Of a stretch of 64,000 nt of DNA, positions 37,831 to 50,434 are shown piece by piece. The translations under genes and the position numbers were made by a program. Source of the stretch: Allodiplogaster sudhausi (lineage: Eukaryota > Nematoda > Chromadorea > Rhabditida > Diplogasteridae); the NCBI GenBank assembly GCA_945643635.1, contig CALZFC010000092.1:1156001-1220000 (forward strand), in the 5' to 3' direction. Every line of letters begins with the position of its first letter. The first letter of the stretch is position 1. The notes beneath the pieces were generated by a model. It was not told the DNA's origin. It did no database searches and worked only from the letters and a program-made list of their open reading frames with translations.

Positions 37831-37919
37831 GAGATTGGCTAATTGCTTTGCTACTAATTTTTTGTGCTTTATATATTTAGCCTTTCTAATGCCTTTCAAA
37901 ACGGGTCATTTGCTAATAT

Positions 37920-38245
37920 TCATGAAGCATATAATAAGCTGTGGATGGATGAAGCTGAACTTGTCGTTATAATGTATATCGTACTTGGCATAGTGACGAC
38001 ACTTATTCCGCGGGGCTGGTCGATGAAACGGAAACGATCTGCGTCTCGCGGTGAGAAGGCTGAGGAAATGAGTAGTGGAGAAGGCGAATTGAGGAGGGAA
38101 GAGGGGGAGGAAGAGGAAGCAGATGGAGAAGTGAATGTATGAGAAGGGGAGCCTCCACCATATCGCCATTTGGAGAAAGCCATCACTTGGTTTAGAGACA
38201 GCTGCTGCACCTGTGGAGAGGAGAGAGAGACAGAGAGAGAGAGAC

Positions 38246-38277
<32 letters not shown>

Positions 38278-39221
38278 CGTGCAAGAGAGAGGGAGAGAGT
38301 GAGATGGAGGGAGGGAGAAGGGGAGAGAAAAGAATCAGAGGACCTTGGCGGGTGCTTCACTACCTTGCGTCCGAAGTAATGTATCTTATGAATGTACAGT
38401 ACCGCCCAACATCCAGGGGTCATGGATGCAACGGATGCAACGGTTGTATCCTTAAGATCCATGCGAATTGTGGCTTGCGAACATTTTTCATATTATATTT
38501 TTCGGAATGAGAATTTTTTTCTCTATCGATTGAACATATGAAATCCAGAAAATACTCTACTTTTTATGCGAAGATTTTGTCTGCAAGATATGTCCAAATG
38601 GTGCGCATGACAAGGATGTCTAGTGTGTTTCACGAGAAATTGGCAAGTTGCCAAGGCTGTCTGGACAAACGAAGAGCCGTTGTTGTTTCGAAGTTCCTTT
38701 TTGTCACTCTTACTTTCTTCTTTTACAATTCGATGTTATCTTGTTTAGATGATGCGTGTTCGTATGGAGGATAGCGACCGTGCCGTTCTTCGCCTCCGAG
38801 GGCTCTTACCATGCGAAACACTGACCGTGATCACCATCTCAGCCGAGGGCTCTTATAATCAGATTAGTCGCATTTATTTTCCTTTAAATACATTTTTCGA
38901 CCAACTCATGAATAGGACGCTTTGTGGATAATTTGCAGTGCATGCGGCTTGTTGTGCCGCCAGAGTGCTTTTACCCCTTCAAGCTGTTCTTACGACACCG
39001 ATCCGCTGACACCCTCATTCAAATCAAGTTTTCAGTTTGCGTTTTTTTTTTCGCTAGGACTGGATTCACAGCTAAGAGAATTCACACGACACTGCGAGCC
39101 GAGGGCCACACCGTAACCTACAAGACTGTGCTGAAGATAGTCCGTGGTCGTGTTCCCTCAGAAACTAAATTCAAGAAGGGAAAATTCTCCCTCTCGCAGA
39201 AGTCTCGAGCCAGGAAGGTCT

Positions 39222-39261
<40 letters not shown>

Positions 39262-42200
39262 AGGATGCGTAAAGAAGTTGGTGCAGGCCCTTCTCGTGAT
39301 GTACTCCATCAACCCCTCAATCACCGCAAAGAAGGCGATTAAGCATCTTGTCCGCCGAGTGGGCTGTCAATTTTCCCTTTCAACGGTGAAACGTCTCCGA
39401 GCCCAAGCCGGATTGAGAAAGCATTCGGCAAAATATTGTCACTTTATTAGAGAGAACAATAAAGTTAAGAGAATGCAGTGGTGCTTAGAGATGAAAAGAA
39501 GGGGGGAAACGTTCATTGACAGTATATTCACTGATGAGTGTACTGTTCAAGCCGATCCCAACAAGACGCTGAGGATTGTGTCAGGAGGATATAAGGATAA
39601 GAACAGACTGGCTCCTTTGCCAAAACATCCTGTGAAAGTGCACGTCTACGGCGGGATCTCCTGTAGAGGCGCAACTCAGCTATTTCTATTCGACGGCACG
39701 GTTAAAATAACATGACAGTAAAAATAAAAGAAAATTAAGTTCATTTGTTATTAATGGTTTTTACACAGGATCGCATGGACAGCGAGAAGTTTTGCAGTAT
39801 ATATGAACAAACAGTCCATGCGTTCGGTCAGGAAAAGTACTACGGGAGGTTATTATTCCTCCATTCAATCAAACGAAATTCTCCTATACTTTGCTTTAAA
39901 TGTGCAATAATCTAATCAAAGAGCTTAGCTCAACTTTAGATACAAGCTGGTGCAAGACAACGCTCCAGTCCACACCAGCAGGTTCACAAGAGCGCGACTT
40001 GCGCAGCTTGGAGTGGATGTAATGGATTGGCCACCGGAATCTCCTGACCTTAACGTGATAGAACTTGTTTGGGCCGAAATGAAGAACTACGTCCGGTTAG
40101 TAAAATAGTGGATCTCCAATATAATTCCAAATCAATATTCCAGAATACAATCAATGTATCAGCTTTAAATCAGGAACAACTGCGCTGGCCACACTCTATC
40201 CGATCTCAAGACTGCGCTATACAGTTTCTGGGGCACCCTGTCTAAGGAGAAATGTCGCCGTTACATTTCCCATGTGCCAACGGCTATTGACAAAGTCATT
40301 GAAGCCAAAGGAGGGAACTTTGTTGAATGATTTGTTAATTTTGTTGCTATTCTTTCTAATCATATTAATATTTCAAAAGCTTTCATTTAGTTTTTAAAGC
40401 ATACAAAACAAACATGTTAATGATTTGTATCGAGAATAATATACAATTGAATAAATCTTTTCAACAAACAGAGAAACATGCAAACTGTAAACTTGAGTTG
40501 AATGGATGTCAACAGATGGTTGTCGTTAGAACAGCTTGAAGGAGTACACTGGCGGCAGAACAAGCCGCATGTACTGCAAATTATCCACAAAGCATCCCAT
40601 TCACGACATGCTCATGAAAATGTAAATAAAGGAAAACGAATGCGACTAATCTGATTATACGTGCCCTCGGCAGTGATGGCGATCACGGTCGGTGTCCCGC
40701 ACGGTAAGAGCTTTCTGGGGCGAAGACTGGCAAGGTCGCTATCCTCCACATGATTACGCATCTTCTAAACAAGACAACGATGAAATGTAAAAAAGGAAAA
40801 ACGGATGACAAAAATGAGCTGCGAAACAGCTTAAGCATTCGTTTTTGCTTGCAGTCTTGGAGACTTGGCAACATGCCAATTTCTCGTAAAACACACTAGA
40901 CAGCTTTGCACCTTATTTAATGCGCACCATTTGGACATATCTTGCAGACAAAATCTTCGCACAAAAAGTAGAGTATTTTCTGGATTTCATATGTTCAATC
41001 GATAGAGAAAAAAATTCTCATTCCGAAAAATATAACATGAAAAATGTTCGAAGTCTATACAAGCCACAATTCGCATGGATCTTAAGGATACAACCGTTGC
41101 ATCCGTTGCATCCATGACCCCTGGATGTTGGGCGGTACTGTAGAAGGCCACAGAAGTGTCGATGTAGATGGAAGCGATAGCCAGTCCAATGATCATGTAA
41201 AGAAGAGAAAGCAGCAGAGAGCGCGAGCACTCCGGCACCACGTCTCCGAAGCATGAACATCCACGTACATTCAGCTTTTACAATTTATGACAAATAAAAA
41301 TAATTAATCACTTAACCTAAAAATAAGAATAAGAAAAGTGCGGAATTGAGGACTTGCCAATGGAAGTGATCGTGATAAAGGCCCAGTAGAGTGAATCGCC
41401 CAGAGAGTGGCTGCCGTCTAGAAGGAAGAGAAAGAGGCCGCCGAAGAACAGATAAACAGCAGCTAAGAGAAGCAGCTTCCAGCCTGTACAGGAAGGGACT
41501 CCGGAAATTGGAAGAGAGGAAGGAAGACGGAGAGAGAGGGTAAGAGCATGCACGAGACGGCGAGGGGAGATAGAAAGAGGAAGAGAGAGAGAGAGAGAGG
41601 GAGAGAAGAAGAGAGCGAGGAAGAGGGTGAGATAAAGAGGGAAAAAGGAAGAGGGAAAGAGGAAGAGAGAGGCAAAGGAAGACGAAGAGGAAAAGATGAA
41701 GGAGAGAGGGAGAAAGTGGGAGAGATTGTGGGAGAGAGTGAAGAGTATGCCAACCTCGGTGGTCAGAAGAAAATTCATGACGAGATCCATGAATTGCATG
41801 TCGAAGAGCAGCAGACACAAACTTTCCTAGCAATGTAAGAATGAAATAATCGAGAGAGAGTGTGAAAGAGAAGGAGACCGAGAGATGAAAAGGAGACTAA
41901 CCAACATCTGCTACAGTAACCAGCATGAGCGGCACTCCTAGTACTCCATAGATCACGGCGGCTACTTTTCCATGCATACTTCGAGGAGCGATATTACCGT
42001 AGCCTTATTACCCTCATCAGTTATTCATTAGAATAGAGCATGAATTACAGAATAACATCACCAATGGTGGTGATCATGGAAACGCAGAAGAAGAGTGAGT
42101 TCTCGAAAGTCCACATCTCCTTGTGTTCTGCGTATCTCTTCTCCAGCCACTGCAGCTGCAGCTTCGTCATCTCGTCCAACCACGCCTCCGCGTGTTCCGG

Positions 42201-42424
42201 AGTCAGTTCCGACTCCTCCGACTCCATCAGACGATCCAGCAGTTTGCTTCACAACGACATTATTCATATGACGTGCACATTGTATAAAAACTCCTACTCG
42301 AGCCTTCTCATTTCGTCTTCATGTCTCTGTCGTTCACTTTGCTCAAGTGGAGACTCAATCTCACGAAAGAGAAGTCCGCCTAAAATATATGTAGTCTTGT
42401 ATCCATTTCCTCCACTCCCTTCTT

Positions 42425-42473
<49 letters not shown>

Positions 42474-42791
42474 CATTCAAGAAAGGAAGTGTTTGATATT
42501 CCCAACCAAGGCAGAGAAAGACAGCCAGAAGCGTGATGAGGCAAACATGCGGCAGAAGGAGCCGCGCCTTCTGAACTCACTCGATCTGATTTATTTTGTC
42601 TAACTGTAGGCTCGGATTGAAAGAGTCAACTAACCTGTATGAAAGGAGAAGACGCAGAAGAGTGTGCGATGAGAAGAGGCAGAGTGTGGTGCACTCTGGC
42701 AATTCCCTCTGCAGTTGGCAGACCGACCTTCCTGGCCACCATTCCTGCTCTTCTCACAACCACGAGCCTTCGCCTCCCGAAACTCTTTCAT
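37920..42791 (-). CDS. TWK-like two-pore-domain potassium channel, coding exon split by a Tc1-like insertion
   Basis: A four-span, two-pore leak K+ channel. The start is taken at ATG 42791 (MKEFREAKARG). The first span is LLPHVCLITLLAVFLCLG (about 42500-42560), joined to GGLLFREIESPLE. Pore 1 has FFCVSMITTIG ending at a split Gly (42060), continued as GYGNIAPRSMHGKVAAVIYG and TVADVG (41895-42010). After KFVSAALRHAIHG comes LLLLAAVYLFFGGLFLFLLD and pore 2 SLYWAFITITSIG (41360-41420), then FGDVVPECSRSLLLSLLY (41190-41250). The next codons, IDTSVAFY, are cut at 41141 by the transposon and resume at 38396 as IHKIHYFGRKVVKHPPR. The tail is Ser-rich and stops at 37920-37922. The pore 2 intron has a GC donor and an AT where AG is expected. 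Without excision of the element this allele should be null. Confidence 0.85.
38397..38999 (+). repeat. Left inverted repeat of the Tc1-like element
   Basis: Matches the reverse complement of 40519-41140. It includes the 5' part of the transposase reading frame (codons around MRLVVPPECFYPF), so the start of the transposase lies inside the terminal repeat. Confidence 0.8.
38942..40330 (+). CDS. Tc1-family DD34E transposase, with short introns
   Basis: A cut-and-paste transposase. The N-terminal helix-turn-helix part reads FTAKRIHTTLRAEGHTVTYK and ITAKKAIKHLVRRVGCQFSL. The catalytic triad is D in FTDECTVQAD (39530), D in LVQDNAPVHTSR (39955) and E in PPESPDLNVIELVW (40040-40075), with 34 residues between the second D and the E, as in Tc1. 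The C-terminus ends GGNFVE at TGA 40328-40330. Introns are inferred near 39030-39057, 39710-39767, 39850-39940 and 40098-40170. A (GA)n run at 39225-39260 is in frame and adds an Arg-Glu repeat in the DNA-binding region, which may disable the protein. The first ATG in this frame is at 38942; an earlier exon is possible. Confidence 0.85.
40519..41140 (-). repeat. Right inverted repeat of the Tc1-like element
   Basis: Inverted copy of 38397-38999. The outer end is GGGCGGTACTG followed by TA; the inner end reaches the AAGCTGTTCT block near 40530. Confidence 0.8.
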
Positions 42792-43171
42792 TTCCGGTAC
42801 GCTTTCCCTTCTCCTAGTTAATTCACAGACTCCCATGAGTTGGCGAGGGCCCAGAATATAAACTATTCGAATACGGTGAAGCCAAAGGCTTGGCAAACTT
42901 TTACTTTTGCATATCCGCTTGTGTTGTAAAGGACTGATTGAGAACAGATATTTATTTTTTTTAATCGTCACAGTTTAGTATATTCTCAACATCTACAGTA
43001 AAATGTAAAAAAAACCGCAATACGCTTAAGAAATAGAATAACAAAATTTGAGACACAGAAAAATTATAAAGAAAAAAAATTATCCCATGAACAACTTTCG
43101 AAAAAAAAAAGAATCTGAACACAGAATTAGATGAGAATAGAACTAGGATATAAAGCAGACACAAAAGAGTT
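42792..43171. other. Short intergenic region upstream of the potassium channel gene
   Basis: About 380 bp between two minus-strand genes, AT-rich with several A-runs. It is presumably the channel promoter and the 3' UTR of the next gene. No further element was seen. Confidence 0.5.
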
Positions 43172-45094
43172 TCACTTGAGTTCTTCGTGGTGGTCGTTTG
43201 CTATGCTTGCTTTCGTGTGGTTGGGGCGGTTCAGGGCCGGACCCACGTTCTGTCTAGCATCGCCCTTTTGTGTCTTCACCAGTCTCTTCTCTCTCCTTTC
43301 TCGTTCTCTCTCCTCTCTGAAGATCTTCATCTGCTCCACGGCTGCCATTTTGTCTCCATGAAGTCGATTGAACTGAGCCCGCTTCATCTCGCTTAACTTT
43401 CATGATGAGTTGCAGAATAGAGAAGGAGTGAGAGAATGACTGACAATCGTCGTGAAGTGGAGACTCGGATGGCCTTCTCTAGTTTGTAGAGTCCGTTCGC
43501 ATCAAGAGTAACTTCGAAGCCCAGTTCCATCACACCTTCAATGTCAACCAAATTGATGAAAATCTGATATATCGGAAATAAAATAATAAATCAAATTTAA
43601 AAAAATTTTACTGACGGACGAATTTCCGAGTAATCGCCGGTCCAATTACGTAGAATCCGCTGGCACTGTGAGCCGCACCCGAAATCATGTGGCAGTACTC
43701 TTCATCGATAAACTGTATTTTCCTTTCTTTTACCACGATAAAATATTCGCTTTAAAAGTATGAGAACGTTGGAAACGGAGAGGAAGAATTCGCTTGCCTT
43801 ATCGTAGACATGGAGAGCGAAAGCGGACCCGACAGCTCCGATTTCATTGGCGAGAGAAGGAACGCGGAAGTCATCTAAGGCGTCTCGCAGATCGACTGCT
43901 TCATAGAGGGGAGGCAGAGCCACCGTCAGGTCAGCATCTTTATTCTCCGCCACACTCCGAGCAGAAAACACTGGCTCTGCCTAAACAACAAACCAACGGT
44001 AACCAATATATTTGGCATGGATGTTGCAGAAGTCTTAGTCATCTGGGAAACCTCTCTATTATGAAAGACAGGAACCGAAGAAGAATGATTGAAGCCTCCT
44101 CTGTCATCGTCGTCCTTGTAGCAAGAGAGTAATTGATTGATGTGGAAGATGGAGGCCATTCCAAGGAGAGCGAGGCTCTGCTGCGCCTTCATTGGATCGC
44201 CAGCACTTCTCTTAACAAGGGACTGGAGAGCAGCCAGGTCTGGCAGAGCATCCTCTGTGTACACATCGGCAAACGCAGCCTGTAAAGTCCTTTTCACAGT
44301 TTCAGATATCATTATTTTAGGTAGAACAAATTCGTGAAGACAAACTGAACCAGTCCTTCTTCCACGGGCAGCGGATGGCCATCTCGGTTGAAGAAGGCCG
44401 AACTCGCCGTCCGAGCAATATTTACTGGCTGTAGAGCAGACTCCCTTTTACAGTGCATTTAAGGTAAAACGGAATAAAACTTGAGTCTGCCAACCTTGTA
44501 CAAGAATTCAACGGGGCTTTCCACTCGGACCGCTTTTCTCTTTCGGATTGGCGGCTTCCGAGAAAATGAAGGAGCATCATCGCGAGGTGTCGCTCGATGG
44601 CTCGCAGCCATCTGAGAACGCTGATTCCTTACCGCAGGCGCGTCTGGCACTTAGAATAAGTACTTGAACATATTTCATAGGTAGGCTCCTTATTCATCAA
44701 GGAACATGTTCTGAACAGAATAGAATTGGAGCAAACCTCTGCGGATGCTGCTGACACTCCCGCTGCTTCCTTGGTAGAGTCGACCTTCACGATCCTCTCC
44801 ACCCAAGCCCCCCTCACATCCATCGTCAGCATTTACACTATCGTAGAAGTCAACATCGTCCTCGACAACAACCATGTCTTCCAGTGACTTTTGCTGATGA
44901 ACTGAAAGAAATAAACCTCGCGCCAAACTACTTCGCTCAAAGAGAAGGTCCACCGGTGGCCCCCTGCGACGCCCTGAGGACCACGCAGACAGCACAAGTG
45001 CAGCCTTTGAGTAGAGACCTCCACTCCCATCTGATCGAAGGGCGTGGCGACTAAGCGGGAAGTAGAAACTCTTTTTCGGCGGTCGACGACTCAT
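43172..45094 (-). CDS. Unrecognised multi-exon protein
   Basis: The reading frame starts at ATG 45094 (MSRRPPKKSFYFPLSRHALR) and passes through acidic (VVVEDDVDFYDSVNADDG) and basic (SRKPPIRKRKAVRVESPVEF, about 44510-44580) regions. More compact, hydrophobic exons follow: PDLAALQSLVKRSAGDPMKA and ALLGMASIFHINQLLSCYKD (44110-44280), DLTVALPPLYEAVDLRDALD (43860-43945), DEEYCHMISGAAHSASGFYV (43640-43715) and FINLVDIEGVMELGFEVTLD (43500-43570). The last exon is rich in Arg, Glu and Lys ([20 protein letters not shown]) and ends HHEELK at 43172. Consistent splice signals and codon use argue for a real gene, possibly nuclear from its basic and acidic tracts. I do not recognise the family. Confidence 0.7.
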
Positions 45095-45277
45095 TATTTC
45101 TGCTCAAAAGGTCAAAATTAACCAAATCGAAGCACAAATCAAATAAAACAAGGTTTACAATGACGGAACGATTTTTCATTCTAGTCATTTTATTTTTGGA
45201 ACATACGGATTTCGGGGTGAGTGAACATGGTATTCAGGACAGATTGAAGGAAAAACTTCAGTGTTCACTACAAAGAT

Positions 45278-45529
45278 ATGAAAATATACAACATTGTTGC
45301 TATAAAGGATCAGGAGGGGGTACTGGTGGGCCCCGTGCGAGTCACCCTTCTTGGCTTCTCGCCCCACAAACTAATTCGGAAATATTACGACCCATCTTTT
45401 TTCGGGGTACTACAGGAAACACAAAGAATGGAACGTTTTCTTATAACGACGCAATGGGATGAGCTAGAAGTTTGGTATTCTGATTTACATAAAATATTAC
45501 TTAGGTGTTTAACATTAAATTTCTCTTAA
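45278..45529 (+). CDS. Possible small protein, unrecognised
   Basis: An 83-codon frame begins MKIYNIVAIKDQEGVLVGPV and ends LLRCLTLNFS with TAA. It is free of simple repeats and looks protein-like. A short upstream frame at 45160-45216 with a hydrophobic start (MTERFFILVILFLEHTDFG) ends at a GTGAGT donor and might be a first exon, but the frames do not join cleanly. It is divergent from the 43172-45094 gene. Confidence 0.28.
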   Translation: MKIYNIVAIKDQEGVLVGPVRVTLLGFSPHKLIRKYYDPSFFGVLQETQRMERFLITTQWDELEVWYSDLHKILLRCLTLNFS

Positions 45530-46249
45530 TTAACTATTAGTGGGAATTCACGGTATATACAACAGCCGTGTAATTTACAAAATACCATTGGTTATTCAAA
45601 AGTTTTGATTCCTTTCAAATCTTCAGCTGCAGCTGTGCTATCTTTTTTTTTTTTGGAATGAATAGTCGTGCTCATTAATTTAAGCTAGCGGCCTCCAGAA
45701 TGTACCGAATCTAGACCTTACGAAATGCTTATCATTTTAATATCTAATTGGCTGAACGTGATTACAAATAATTCCTTCGTGTTTTTTTTTTGGGTTTTGG
45801 TCTGTTAATGTGGCAGTATTACTATTTGTGATATGGATATTATGCCCTAGTTCCGAGATCTAGATGCATGAGATGACTTCATCATGAGAACTTCCGTCGA
45901 TCCCCTCTTCTTTGTTAGCGAGCTGTTCATTCTTGTTATTTGCTTGTGAATCTTGCAAAAACTGCGATGCTTGACAAAATTCAAATGCTTAAAATGTTTT
46001 ATTTTATTCCTGATGCCAACTATTACTGTATATTTTGTTGCTGCCCGGTAAAAGTACAAGATGCAAGCCTCATCATACTTTGTACTTTGACCTGACACTC
46101 ATAAGAAAACGTGGGATATCTCTCATTTCTCGCTGATGATGTTTGCCTTAGCACTGATTGTCTTCAAAGCTCCGCATTGTCTCAACGGTTTGTGCTTCCC
46201 TTGATATGAATGTTCTTCTTGTAGGGTACTCGGGCCGTCTACTGGAAGC
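45530..46249. other. Intergenic region upstream of HADHA
   Basis: AT-rich sequence with poly-T runs (45645, 45782) and no recognisable exon. It presumably includes the HADHA promoter and 5' UTR. Confidence 0.5.
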
Positions 46250-49844
<3,595 letters not shown>

Positions 49845-49854
<10 letters not shown>

Positions 49855-49890
49855 CGGACACTTCCGGCTATAACTAACGGACACTTCCGG
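49845..49890. repeat. 23-bp tandem duplication over the HADHA stop codon
   Basis: CTATAACTAACGGACACTTC-CGG occurs twice in tandem (49845-49867 and 49868-49890). The first copy contains the last codons and the stop of HADHA. Confidence 0.95.
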
Positions 49891-50434
49891 GGACCCTCTA
49901 GTTACTTGCATAGTTGTTATTTATTGTTGCTCATTTAGCGAAGGTTAAATATGCACAGTTCTCGTTGCCCCTTTCTTTTGACTTGCTCTCTACAACAATG
50001 AAGATAGAGATGGATAACTGAAGAAGATTGGTGTGCAATTCACTGTCTACCCTGTGCTTATTCCTCGTCATCCTTTGTTAGTATGGATCGAATCGGTTGC
50101 TGCGGAATTTTTCACCGCAACACCTTTCCACAAATTGTGTATAAACAAACAAATCATATAAAGTATTAAAACCTCTTTATCGCTGATAGATGGATATTTA
50201 CCTACAGAGACAGGGAGGGTCGCAATAGCTCAGATAAATAATAGATCTAGTGGTAATAACCAGGGGCCTCACTCCGCAGACAAAACCAACCAACACGAGA
50301 CAACGAATAGAAAGGACAATGACAATAAGAAAACTAGACAGCCGGTGTTTCTTCTCTTCTCAGTAAAACAAATAAATATTCATCTGGTTGAATTCATAAA
50401 TAGGGAATACAGTAGGTGTACATAGGCGAGTGTT
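49891..50434. other. Convergent intergenic region between HADHA and TFG
   Basis: About 540 bp between two convergent genes, expected to hold both 3' UTRs. An AATAAATA motif near 50370 precedes the TFG end. No additional gene was seen. Confidence 0.55.

Larger units (their letters stand above)
38397..41140. mobile_element. Tc1-like DNA transposon with ~600-bp inverted repeats
   Basis: The element is 2744 bp, starts CAGTACCGCC, and is flanked by the duplicated TA at 38395-38396 and 41141-41142, as expected for Tc1/mariner. The inverted repeats run about 600 bp (38397-38999 and 40519-41140). The outer ~200 bp are nearly identical and the inner parts more diverged. The central region carries a DD34E transposase on the plus strand. 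It is inserted in a coding exon of the potassium channel gene on the opposite strand; removing it with one TA restores the channel frame. Confidence 0.93.

Noticed and set aside
37864..38142. Plus-strand frame ending in an acidic tail
   Set aside because: It is antisense to the Ser-rich C-terminal exon of the potassium channel, whose frame is supported by the upstream exons.
38752..38931. Small frame MRVRMEDSDRAV upstream of the transposase
   Set aside because: It lies in the inverted repeat, is only partly conserved in the other copy and has no clear splice to the transposase. It remains possible as a first exon but was not listed.
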